Below are positions 40,042 to 50,600 of a stretch of DNA of 64,000 nt, one piece after another (position 1 is the first letter of the stretch; each line of letters begins with the position of its first letter). The position numbers and the translations under genes were made by a program. A model generated the notes under the pieces. That model ran no database searches. It was not told where the DNA came from and saw nothing but the letters and a program-made list of their open reading frames with translations. The stretch comes from Nitzschia sp. DOCU1 (taxonomy: Eukaryota > Bacillariophyta > Bacillariophyceae > Bacillariales > Bacillariaceae), in contig OX595990.1 in NCBI GenBank assembly GCA_951394045.1, positions 1,736,001 through 1,800,000 of the forward strand, given 5' to 3'.

Positions 40042-41916
40042 ATGAAGACAGCTGCCAACGCCCCCGAAGACGCTGACGCCCAAAGGGAACAGGCTGATCG
40101 AGTGGCCAGCGGCAAACCTACAGCAACGCCAGCCTGGGCCCTGGCACTTCAAATTCTCGTCCACTTGTTTTGCTTGGCGTTGTACTTAATTCCAGTGCTT
40201 TCCCCAAACCCATACGGTGGCCCTACATTAGACGAGTTGCACATAATGAGCCCAGAAAACAAAGATACGCAGGGGAATTCGTCGCTGGTGGAAATCTTGA
40301 AGAACGACTACTGGGGAAGGCCAATGCAAAGCGAATCGAGCCACCGGTCCTGGCGTCCGCTGACTGTTTTATCGTTCCGTTATCTCAAAGGTCTCTACAC
40401 AGGATCACAGTTGACGATGCACCGCTGCGTCAATGTCTTCACTCACGCGGCCGCCGCCGAAGTTGTAGGCATTCTCGCAACCCGCTTGTTTGCGCCTGAA
40501 TCTCGGCAAGATTCCTTGGCGCTGAAGATGATTACCAAGGTTGTCTTTGCTTTGCATCCAACCCACGTGGAGGTGACGGCCAATGCGGCAAATCGGAATC
40601 ATATTATGGCAGTTCTCTTCAGCACGATTCTTTGCGATCCGGAATGCCCGCTGTGGTTTTTCGTCGTAGCTCTACTGTCGGGCTTTCTCTGCAGCGAAAC
40701 TTTCCTTTTTCAAGTGCCAGCTGCCACGGTCACTCTGGTCGTCATTCAATACTACAAAGAGAGACGAAGAAAAGATCCAGGAGAGAGGCAAGCGCCCGTC
40801 TCCCTGATTTCTGTCATTTTCGACTACTTGTCGGCAGCCCTTCATGTCGTCCCGAGAATTGTCTTTCTGGCATTGGCGGTAGCAACTTATTTGGGTGGTC
40901 GGGCCTATTTCGACACGCTCAACATCCCAGAAGGTCTTATCCGACCAGCAGAGAATCCCTTCTATAACTTTGAAGGTGAACATCGTGTTCGTAACTATCT
41001 CTACATTGTGGCCGTTCATATTGGGAAGTCTTGGGGAATTGATCCAATTGGGTTCTCCCATGAATACGGGTTTGATTGCGTGCCAGCCTTGGAGGATTGG
41101 AACGACCCGCGGCTGTCCTTACCGTACGGCGTCGGGGCCTTGCTTTTGCTCTCTTTGGTTTTGGCATTGGTATTTCCAAGGGCGCTGCTCGGCCCCGTAG
41201 CCATTCACTGGAGCTGGCTATTAACCTTGTTCCCAATAAGTGGCATTGTCAAAGTGGGCACGTTCATCGCCGACAGAATTGCAGTCCCGTCCACAGTCAG
41301 TGTATCATTGTGGATAGGGGCAGCACTTTACTTTTGGTACACCAAGGGAAGGCAGTACCTACCTGCAGCGCCATTTCAGTCGATACTGGTTGGATGGCTG
41401 CTTGCCATTAGCTACTTGAAAGTTCATTCACGTACCCAGCAGTGGATGGATTCTGTGTCATTGCTGGAGTCAAGTGTGCTCACAGGTCCGTGTGGACGTT
41501 TCGCCAAGGGATTAATGGAGTTGTCGAAGATCTCTTCCGGGTTATACCCAGATCAATTCAACCTTTCTAGAGCAAGAAAGTATTTAGAAATGGCGCGAGA
41601 AATCGATCCTAATATGTGCGACCTTCACCAACAATTCGCCCATGTCTCCATCCAGGAAGGGCGATATCGAGAGTACGAAGAAGAGTTGACGCAGGCCGTC
41701 TTGTGCCCATTTACTCTTGGTGGAGCATTTCCCATGTGGCAACAGTATTGGCAAGTTGCTCTGAGCAGCGCAACCAGTTCTCAACAGCGAATGGAGGTGC
41801 AACAACGACAGGAAAAGTATACCCGCATAATTCAAGAAGCAGTAATGGAAGCACAACAAAAAGAGGCGCACGAGGACAGGAAGAAGGAATCGCCGATAAT
41901 TGGTTGGGGGAAATGA
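40042..41916 (+). CDS. TMTC-like multispan membrane protein (putative O-mannosyltransferase)
   Basis: Single exon, 624 aa. After one N-terminal span (LALQILVHLFCLALYLIPVL) come motifs of the TMTC family in order: NDYWGRPM, SHRSWRPLTVLSFRYL, MHRCVNVFTHAAAAEV and VVFALHPTHVEVTANAANRNH. About eight hydrophobic segments follow, then a soluble C-terminal region that could form one or two TPR-like helix pairs (residues about 510-590) rather than the long TPR array of animal TMTCs. TMTC proteins act in the ER and transfer mannose from dolichol-phosphate mannose to Ser/Thr. The activity here is inferred from the family only. Confidence 0.8.
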   Translation: MKTAANAPEDADAQREQADRVASGKPTATPAWALALQILVHLFCLALYLIPVLSPNPYGGPTLDELHIMSPENKDTQGNSSLVEILKNDYWGRPMQSESSHRSWRPLTVLSFRYLKGLYTGSQLTMHRCVNVFTHAAAAEVVGILATRLFAPESRQDSLALKMITKVVFALHPTHVEVTANAANRNHIMAVLFSTILCDPECPLWFFVVALLSGFLCSETFLFQVPAATVTLVVIQYYKERRRKDPGERQAPVSLISVIFDYLSAALHVVPRIVFLALAVATYLGGRAYFDTLNIPEGLIRPAENPFYNFEGEHRVRNYLYIVAVHIGKSWGIDPIGFSHEYGFDCVPALEDWNDPRLSLPYGVGALLLLSLVLALVFPRALLGPVAIHWSWLLTLFPISGIVKVGTFIADRIAVPSTVSVSLWIGAALYFWYTKGRQYLPAAPFQSILVGWLLAISYLKVHSRTQQWMDSVSLLESSVLTGPCGRFAKGLMELSKISSGLYPDQFNLSRARKYLEMAREIDPNMCDLHQQFAHVSIQEGRYREYEEELTQAVLCPFTLGGAFPMWQQYWQVALSSATSSQQRMEVQQRQEKYTRIIQEAVMEAQQKEAHEDRKKESPIIGWGK

Positions 41917-42083
41917 AGGTTGGGCTACCTACTAACGGCATCTAGGTAGTTGTGTGACAGCCTAATCCTGTAGCAAGAAGCAACATGCATGCTAGTAGTA
42001 CAATGATACAATGAAATGATGGGATCCGGTAATTTTCACACTTAGCCCAAGTGTCGACCAAGAGACTGTCCTTTCCCATGATG
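41917..42083. other. 3' region between convergent genes
   Basis: Short spacer containing the 3' ends of the TMTC-like gene and the small minus-strand gene. Nothing else is seen. Confidence 0.4.
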
Positions 42084-42536
42084 TCAGTTGGTTTGCTCCT
42101 TTGAACAATCGCTTTCATTCGAATCGTCCTGATAGAAGAGAAAGCTCAGCGAACCCGATCGGTCCAATTCTGGAGCTACGAGTTCATCGTCGAGTGCAAG
42201 TCTCCGTATCTGTGGCGGCTGAGCAATGCCATACGCGCCGTTGCCCTGCCCCCGCCTGGGAGTTTGGGGCTCGAGGGAAGACACCATTTGAGCAGACCTT
42301 TTTCCTCCTCTTCGGGAACCCGCCTTGTAAGACCCCGGGCACTGGCCGGGGCGACAGCAGCCTCCAAATATAGTTGAAAACAGGGTTTCGATCATTCCAG
42401 TACAGTGCAAAGGGTTTTGGCTCCTGTTGGATCTGGCAGTGGGTGATGTCGAAGAGGTCGCTGACATCTCATCATCTGCGATGTAGTCGATGTGAACAAG
42501 CGGATGGCTAGGATCAGATCTCTTGTAGGAAGGCAT
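42084..42536 (-). CDS. Hypothetical small protein
   Basis: 150 aa from ATG 42536 (MPSYKRSDPS). A short hydrophobic Cys-containing stretch (MIETLFSTIFGGCCRPG) lies mid-protein, then a basic segment (SYKAGSRRGGKRSAQ), and the end is acidic (FLFYQDDSNESDCS). The paired Cys might be lipidated. No recognisable domain. It could be a diatom-specific gene; the long frame and the lack of a competing frame support it moderately. Confidence 0.55.
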   Translation of the reverse strand: MPSYKRSDPSHPLVHIDYIADDEMSATSSTSPTARSNRSQNPLHCTGMIETLFSTIFGGCCRPGQCPGSYKAGSRRGGKRSAQMVSSLEPQTPRRGQGNGAYGIAQPPQIRRLALDDELVAPELDRSGSLSFLFYQDDSNESDCSKEQTN

Positions 42537-43303
42537 TTCAGTTCGACGACCGGGGAACAAACGAACAATAGGGATATTATTGTCGTTGAATGATACCGTC
42601 GGGAGCTTTCCGATTTAACGACTGACCAAACTACTGAAAGATAGCTCTTCGCCCTGGGAAACAACTTTTCTACTTTCGATGACCACGCTGCTGAGCAGAC
42701 AACAAGCACAGTCCGGGCCGCGAAACGACATAAAGCTTAGCCGAGAGACGAAAGGGCGCAAGAGATTGATTCCTTTTCATATTTTCACAAGTAGTACCGG
42801 TTTCCGACGACGGATGCCTGCTTTTCCAAAATTTTCCGAAAACTGGGCGGGAAATTCAAATGTAAACGCGGGAACGGTCGACGGGCGCGACTGAATCCCG
42901 CGCGCGCCGGCGGGCATGAGTAATATCTAGGTATAGGTATCTATATGGGTATTATACCAGTCTCCATTAATAGATATCTGGTAGAATTTTGTCTGCGTGC
43001 GAAAAGGTACCCTCTACGCGTTTACTAAAAAATGGCATGGTATGATATTCGGGCCGGGAGGGAGCCTTTCATCGGCAGCCACGGTAGTAAGCCGCAGGCA
43101 TACATCAGGAAAGGTAAGATCAACCATGATGTAGCAGGTTTTGCTGATGCTCCGTTAACAGAACTAACCATTGATCGCTCCAAACCCCCAGATTTGAGCA
43201 TAGGCCTCTTCTCGCTCCGGTTAAATCGTTGAAATTGCCTCCCAGGGACATTCAGCGTCCGTAGCGTACTTCTCTCCATACTATCGAATCGAACTACACC
43301 ACC
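42537..43303. promoter_or_regulatory. Divergent upstream region of small gene and RPLP0
   Basis: A GC-rich palindromic stretch (CCCGCGCGCGCCGGCGGG, near 42897-42914) is followed by an AT-rich TATATGGGTATTATACC segment near 42942. The sequence from about 43030 on is probably the RPLP0 leader. No gene was found. Confidence 0.35.
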
Positions 43304-44354
43304 ATGCCTCTCTCTCAGCAACGCAAGGAAGAGTATTTCGAAAAGTTTAAGGGTTACCTTACCAACTACACGAAATGCTTCATCGTCCAAGTTGACAATG
43401 TTGGGTCAAAGCAACTCCAAGACACGCGCAGAGAGTTGCGAGGAAAGGCAGGTAAGATTGGCATGAGTTGATGCGGTGTAGCAAAGTAGATTTACGAAGC
43501 TTTGTTCTCATTATTTCTTCATCTTATTAAAAGATGTACTCATGGGAAAGAATACCATGATGCGCAAGTGCATCAGGGACTACCTTGAGGCCAATCCTGG
43601 AAGCCCTGTCGAACAGCTCGTCGAAGAATGCCGTGGAAACGTCGGTTTTGTTTTCACCAATGGAGATCTGGGTAGTGTGCGCGAGATCCTGGAATCCAAC
43701 ACCCGTCCTGCCCCTGCGCGTGTCGGTGCTGTCGCTCCTTCTGATGTGATCGTTCCCAAAGGCCCTACTGGTTGCGATCCTGGTCAGACTGCTTTCTTTC
43801 AAACGCTCCAAATTGGAACCAAGATTACCAAGGGCCAGATTGAAATCACTAACGATATCCAGTTGATTAACACCGGAGAAAAGGTCACGGCTTCTCAAGC
43901 AGCCCTTCTTCAAAAGCTTGGTATTGAACCTTTCACTTACGGTTTGGTGTTGAAGTCTGTGTACGACAATGGATCCTTGTTTGATGCGAAGGTGTTGGAT
44001 ATCACTGATGACGTCTTGACGGCCAAGTTCGCAGAAGCCCTCAAGAAGTTGGCGGCGTTGTCTTTGGCTTTAGGCATCCCCACCCAAGCTTCTGTTCCTC
44101 ACTCTATTGCCAACGCCTTCAAAGCGATTCTTGCCGTGACGATTCAGCTACCTACCTACACTTTCGACAAGGCCGACCAATACGAGGAGTACTTGAAGGA
44201 TCCTTCCAAGTTTTCTGGAGGCGGCGGCGGCGGTGGTGGCGGCGGAGCTGCAGAAGCTGTGAAGGAGGAAGAGCCTGAAGAGGAGGAAGAAGCCGAAGTT
44301 GGTGGTGGTATGGACATGTTTGGCGGAGGAGGAGGCGGCGGTGGTGATTACTAA
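43304..44354 (+). CDS. RPLP0: 60S acidic ribosomal protein P0 (uL10)
   Basis: Exons 43304-43451 and 43534-44354 with an 82-bp intron, giving 322 aa. The N-terminal L10 domain includes [33 protein letters not shown], the [23 protein letters not shown] region and [15 protein letters not shown]0 anchors the stalk on the large subunit and binds P1/P2 to recruit elongation factors. The tail is Gly- and Glu-rich and ends [14 protein letters not shown], lacking the usual DDDMGFGLFD. An early intron is common in highly expressed ribosomal genes. It ends 57 bp from the convergent TypA gene. Confidence 0.97.
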
Positions 44355-44411
44355 ATTGCATCTTCTTGCAGTAGTTTTGCTACGAGGTGGGCAGCAAGGA
44401 AAACTAGAATT

Positions 44412-46896
44412 TTACTGCTTCTTATTTGTCTTGAGAGAATCTTGCTGCTGCTTTTTGATTCTAGTCGTCTTTCGTCTTTCCACGGGGTCAAGCTCGGCTT
44501 TGCGAAGACGAACGCTTTGCGGTGTCACCTCAATTACTTCATCGTAAGACATGTAACCAATTAACTCTTCCAAACTCATTCGTTTGGGAGGGGCAAGATA
44601 GGCCTTTTCGTCTTTGTTTTGGGTACGCATATTGGAAACCGCCTTTGCTCGCACTGTTGTAAAGAATCGAAGAGGTGAGAGGAGGCATCATCAACACGCG
44701 GGGATAGCAGCAACCACATACCTGGGTTGATCTCAAGATCGCCCTGCTTGGCATGTTCACCAATGATCATTCCGGGATATACCTTTTCACCTGGTTCGAC
44801 AAATAAAACCCCGCGGGCTGACAACGAAGCCAAAGCATAGAGTGTCGCTTTGCCCATTTCACTGCAAATTAGCTTTCCTTTCTCTAGCCCGTCCCCAAGC
44901 GGGCCAACATGCTTTCGATCTTCTATGAAGATATGGTTTACCACAGCAGATCCACGCGTAGCCGTCGCAATCTCAGAATGGAAACCGAGTAGACCGCGAC
45001 TGGGGACTTCAAAGCGCAATCGCGTTTTTCCATTGAATGACTCAACGATTTCAAGCAGGGTTCCTTTCCGGTCACCGGTGAGTGCACTCACGACGACACC
45101 TGAGAACTCACTGTCTACATCAACCGTGACTTCTTCGAAAGGCTCCATCACCGTCGTACCATCTTCGGCCAATTTTGTCAAAATTCTTGGGGGGCTTATA
45201 ATGAGTTCAAAACCTTCCCGCCGCATTGTTTCGATCAAGATGCCTAGTTGAAGTTCACCCCGTGCAAAAACTGTGGTTTTTTCGCCATCTGTCTCGGATG
45301 CTTGAACGTTCAAGGTAACGTTGTTATCCGTTTCCGCTATCAATCTGCCCCGGATCTTCGACGGTGTAACTTCTTTTCCTTCTTGCCCCGCAAGTGGACC
45401 ATTATTAGCTCCGAATTCCATACAAAGTGTGGGTGGTGCTAGTGGCGGTGTTGATATCGGCTCTGTAACGGGGGCTGAAGTGCTCGTAAGCGTATCTCCA
45501 ACTGCAATGGTATCAGGTACTCCTGCCAACTGCACTATATCTCCGGCATGTGCAACTCCAGATTCCAAAGACGTTCTAGAAATGCCACGGTTCACAAAGA
45601 TTCCTCTGAGAGTTGTGCTATCATTGATCGCATTTGATCCTTGGTCACCAATGTGCTCCTTGGTCTCCCGTCGTCGCAGGAGTGTGAGCTCGTCATTAAC
45701 CGCGACAGATCCAGAAACAATACGCCCCATACAGGTTCTTCCCAGGTAAGAATCGTAACCGACTGTGACTGCTGCAAGAGAAAATCGGTCACCCTCGAAC
45801 GATTTGCCTGGTAACGCGGTGTGGTTTTTGTCTAGGTGCAGATCATAGCAATGAACAGTGGGCTCGGGGATCGTTTCCAAGATACGGTCGAGCAAATTCG
45901 TCATCGCAATACTTTCTTCCAGATCGCCCGTAATTCCCTGCCGGAGAATGCGTTCGACCGTTTCCACGTTATCAGTGACCCAACCTTCTCGGGCACTAGC
46001 ATACAAAGTGTGATACTCCATCTGGTTTTCATCCGCCCCCAAGACATCAAATAGGTCCAACAATTCAGTCTCTGTTTCACCGGATTCGATTCGGCTCCAA
46101 CTATCTGCTCGATCGACCTTGTTGAGGATCACCATGGGACTCAAACCGAGAGTCAACGCGCGACTCAGAACGTATTTGGTCTGAGCCATTGGACCCTCAG
46201 CAGCGTCCACTACTAAACAAACACCATCGACCAATGACAGGATCCGATCGACCTCGCCTATGGTCGAAGAGCCACGTCGTTATATGTCAGATCATGTAGT
46301 CAGATCATGTAGAGCAAGATCGAAGCTACCTTGTCGTGAATTGCACGTACCACAGAAATCGGAGTGTCCTGGAGTGTCGACGATATTCACCACCGTGTCT
46401 CGATAGTCACACCTGGTTACCTTCGAGGTTATTGTTATGCCCCGCTCTCTTTCAAGCTCACCACAATCCAACAGCCTATCTTCGGTCTGCTTGTCACCAT
46501 TTGCCGACGAAGCTCGCAAAAGTTGATCCACCAATGTCGTCTTTCCTGTAAAGTACCGAAACCGTACACAGACGGTCATTGTTGGGCCCCAGGACAAACA
46601 AGAACTGTACTGGCTCCACCGCAAAACTCACCGTGATCAACGTGGGCAATTATAGCGACGTTCCTCACTCCATGTCTTCGACGTATAACATAGGGTCTTT
46701 CGGCGCCATCTTCTCCAGGAGATACTACACTGGTCGACAACCACTTATAGTTACCGAAGCAGACACCGCTGTTACCAACAGCATGGGGACGGCAGGAACG
46801 AAATGGGTGATGATTCTTCCTTCCGACCACGAGATGAAATTGTCTTGCTGACTGTAGAGTGCCGCGATTTCCCAGCAAAGAAAATATCATTGGCAT
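44412..46896 (-). CDS. typA: Organellar GTPase TypA/BipA
   Basis: Exons on the complement: 46632-46896, 46351-46545, 44722-46257 and 44412-44653, giving 745 aa. All introns (86, 93 and 68 bp) are GT-AG; the first splits the P-loop (AHVDHG/KTTL). G motifs are AHVDHGKTTL, DTPGHSDF and NKVD. Elongation-factor domains and the TypA-specific C-terminus (PRGLLGFHSEI; SNMRTQNKDEKAYLAPPKRMSLEE) follow. TypA is a bacterial-type ribosome-associated GTPase important under stress. The first 70 residues are rich in Arg and Ser with few acids, which suggests import into mitochondria or plastid; a diatom plastid ASAFAP motif is not evident, so mitochondrion is favoured. Confidence 0.94.
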
Positions 46897-47363
46897 GAAG
46901 TTCGAGAGGAGAGGCGTCAGAAGTGCCTTCTGTAGCAAAGTAGCGGTGCAGATACTATCGGACCAGGTGCTCTTCGTTTGTTTGTTTCTATTTTCGGCGT
47001 CTCGTCATTTTCTCAAAATGTAAAAATGGGTGGGCGCGAAGAAAGCCCTGAATGATGGAGCCGCAGTGGTCTTGCACCCGGAGGTAGTTATATGAAACGG
47101 GCGAGATCATATACCACTTTCATGGCAATTTTTAGATAAGGAAGTCTCTGTCAACGAAAATTGTGATATGTTGAAAGCCCGCATCTCAAAATTTCACCGG
47201 GACTTTTTATCCAGTAATGTGGATAATTTTTTGTTCCAAATGTCCTGCAAAGTATTCTAGAAAAAAAGTATGTTATATTTGTAATGTTATATTCGTATTG
47301 ATATATAGTAATGTGGTCTGTGCGACATCGTTGGGACGGTCTTGAGGCACATGTGTCGAAGTA
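46897..47363. other. TypA upstream region
   Basis: Intergenic DNA with an AT-rich part (47220-47310, TATATAGTAATG). No gene. The hairpin repeat cluster begins at 47364. Confidence 0.4.
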
Positions 47364-47392
47364 CGACCTATTGCAGAAAGTGCAAAAGGTCG
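47364..47392 (-). repeat. Hairpin repeat P1
   Basis: CGACCTATTGC, loop AGAAAGT, GCAAAAGGTCG. One stem mismatch. On the minus strand it sits in the wider unit ACGTAATACCGACC... Confidence 0.93.
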
Positions 47393-47418
47393 GTATTACG
47401 TTTGTTATCGCAGGAACC

Positions 47419-47483
47419 ATGCAAAAGGCTGAGCAACATTCGCATCTCGACCTTTTGCGGAACGTGCAAAAGGTCGGTAATAC
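47419..47483 (+). repeat. 65-bp copy of the first Helitron intron (contains hairpin P2)
   Basis: This 65-bp segment is identical to the reverse complement of 50710-50774, inside an intron of the Helitron gene. It contains the hairpin CGACCTTTTGC, loop GGAACGT, GCAAAAGGTCG at 47448-47476. Confidence 0.95.
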
Positions 47484-47497
47484 GTGGTAGGGACTGT

Positions 47498-47580
47498 GAG
47501 GATGTTCTTGTCTTGTTCTTTGATAATATTCTTCCCTGATGTGTCTCCCATATCAAATGTTGTAAATCTTCGATTGACTG
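47498..47580 (+). repeat. Patchwork of Helitron-derived fragments
   Basis: 47499-47522 (GAGGATGTTCTT, then TCTTGTTCTTTG) resembles 47739-47763 inside the helicase exon. 47537-47578 (GTGTCTCCC ... TTGTAAATCTTCGATTGACT) resembles 51533-51580 inside the Rep exon. So pieces of two exons have been copied next to each other just downstream of the gene. Confidence 0.7.
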
Positions 47581-47618
47581 AACAAAGAGGCGTCCGTGGA
47601 AAGGAATGACGATTTTGA

Positions 47619-50600
47619 TTATCTTATGGGTGCTGTGGGGAGGGTGCTAATGGTATCATCGCGCGTGTTGAGGAAAACGTTGTATTGGGCAATAATGTTA
47701 TCAAGGGTTTCCTTGTTTTGCTCAGAAGTGTTCATCCATGTGAGGATGTTCTTTTCTTGTTCTTTGGTATATGTCACTTTCCTGTCATTCCCGTCAAGAT
47801 ATGAGGTCCAGGCGTCTCTCTTGTAGACGCGAAGAAACCTTGTCCCGTTTTGTTGGTGTATCATGTCTCTAACCCTTTCTTTTGACATGTTGCTCCCGGT
47901 GAAATAAATTGCTGATGATTGTGGGTCATCATTTGTACCAATTGTTGTACCTCGCGAGCAAGCTGAGTAGAACAACCCTGGGCTGTGGCCTTCGAAATGT
48001 AGAGTGCCAGGGTCAATTATGATCGATGGGGCTTTGAATTTGCGATCAGGTTGATCAGGACCAACTGTAGTTCCTTGGAAGGTATGAATTGTCTGACCAT
48101 ATGCGAGTCGTAGCGGTATTTGTGTTCGTGTGCAGCACATTCTCTGGCAAGAAACTGTTATGGGTGCTATAGGAACGTACGTCGGATGATCTGGAATGAA
48201 GGGGGGGCCTGTGTAGCTTGGGAAGTCAACCAAGACGTATTTTGGGAGATGTTTTGTGTTTGGTGATTCACCTTGGTTGAACACCATATCGATGACAGTC
48301 CCTGGGGTATTGTTGTACAAACCCCATTCTGTCTTGAGGTTCCGACCTGTGAGACAGACCCAGGATTTTCTTGCCAGTAGTGTAATCTTTGGAAGTTGAT
48401 CGTCTTTGAAATGACTTTTATACCTCCCTATGTCCTGAGATCGTATTTTTGCTACTGGATTTTGCGATGAAGTATCAATGTACAGTTGTTTCAAATTGTG
48501 TGCTCGCATTGGTTCGGTATTGGCAAATATGTGGATTGATTTCGATCGAATATGTTGTCGGTCAGTGTTTGAGAATCTGCCATTATCAAGATGAAGGTCC
48601 ATCAGCCTAGAAGCGGACGCATCTGACATCATTCCATTGTATGCTTCTTCTAGTATTTGACGGTAGGTGCCCTCGTTGTCCTGTTGCCGATGATTCCTTG
48701 TTAGTGTTCTGACTTCTTTCCCCATCTGTTTGAATGTCTGCAATCCTTTATAGCACTGGGGGGATACGTCTGCCAATTCTGTCACAAAGCAATCAAATGC
48801 TCCTTTCCCTACAGATCCCAGTTGACCATCGTCTCCTATGAACAATGCTGCGGGTATATTGCCAAGCCCTTCTTTGGCATCAGCGTTTTTCCCGTTATGC
48901 GCCGTTTGTTCGATATAGCTTGCTGTAGTCCCAATGTCTTCAGCCGCCGCCATGCTTCTTTCATCCAGAATTAATAGCACAAGACGCTGGTTTTCTTTGA
49001 GCATCATGTTCATCTTTCGAGGGCTAAGGGCAAGAGGATTTTGTCCCACTGAAAGATGGAAACGGTTATGAATGGTTTTACCTCCGGCATTGTTAGCCGC
49101 ACAACCGGAAGGACATACAACAGTCACACAGTCATCTGTCCCAAAGAGTTCTTTGACAAGCGTAACAAGCGTGTTGATCAAGGTCGTTTTGCCCGTCCCT
49201 GCCCTCCCACGGATTGTGAGTCGCAAAGGCTTGTAGGCTTTCATACCTTCAGGGCTGTTGATCGACTCAACCCATTCCCGGATATTGTCCATGACTTCCA
49301 ATGCAATATCTCGTTGCACACCTTCAAGGTCCTCAAACTCGAATTTGCCACTTGGAGTGCAATGGTTCTTAGGCAAGTGTACCCTGCCGTCATCTTTAAT
49401 TTCTGACATTTCTATTTGTATATTTAGCCAAACGGGAGCCTCGTCTTCATTGAAAGGAAGCTCTGTATGACGTTGTGACCAGTCATAGGAAACTCCAAAG
49501 TCGTAGTCGTAACCTCCCGTCTCTGGAGGCTTCATATTTGTAGGGACAACAGCATAGGCTTCAACAGCTTCCTTTGTGGTTGGGTCAATGTCAGGATCGT
49601 TGTCATCCTCATCGTAGGTGGTGTCTGTTGGCTCTGTTACCATGTTTTCTGCGTTGTATTTGTCTCTCTGATATGCCTGCTTTAAAGATTCCGGGCACTC
49701 CGCTGATAAAAGAAAATACCGCAGCCCTTTTTTGAAATTTGACTTTTGAAGTGGTTCGTTCTTTGACCATGGTTTGTGTATCATTAATAGCATACGGGCA
49801 GTGTATTCAGAGTAAGGGTAAACTGATGTTCCTTTCCCCGGGAAATGGGGGATATATGTTTTCCAAACCGTCTCTGTCTTGAGTTTTCTCCGTGCATGGT
49901 TCTGCATGTACCACGCAAGAAGAGACTTTCGAGGGTGCTGTCAAATGGAATTCATTTTTGTAGAAGAAAATTAGGTGACATTCGCAAAAATTGTTCTATC
50001 CCGACCTTTTGCAGATTCTGCAAAAGGTCGATATGTCGACCTTACCTCAAGGGGGCGCTCATTGTACAATTTGAGAAATCTGTTAGTGCCCTTCGTGCCA
50101 GTATTGTCCAGCCTTGTGTATCCTGAAAGGCTTATTCTTTGGAAATGTTCACTACAGATCCACAATTCGAGCCCTGCGAGTTGCACCATGCATTCCTGTT
50201 TGGAAATCAGCTTTTCCCCAAGATATCTATTTAGGAGTTTTCGTGCAAGTGAAAACAATTCATCTTGGCACCCAGTGACCTCTTCCGCTGCCAAAATTAG
50301 GGCTCGCATAGATGATTTTTCCTCTTCTAGAGTTTCTTGTCCTTTCGAGGCATATGATACAATGTAGTTTGTAACTGTCGCGATATCTTTGGGGTCAGGA
50401 TTTTGAGGGTCACTTTCATACAACAAAATTTTCACGTCACAATTGGCCCTCCACCCATGGAGTAGCGCCATTGAGGAAGGAATGATGTTCCTTCGAGGCT
50501 TTGGAACACGCCGTGCAAATTCAAGCTTCTTATGTCGCCCTTGACCTTGATTTATTATACAGGCATTGTTGTACTTAGGGAACCCCGGGGTATCGCAATG

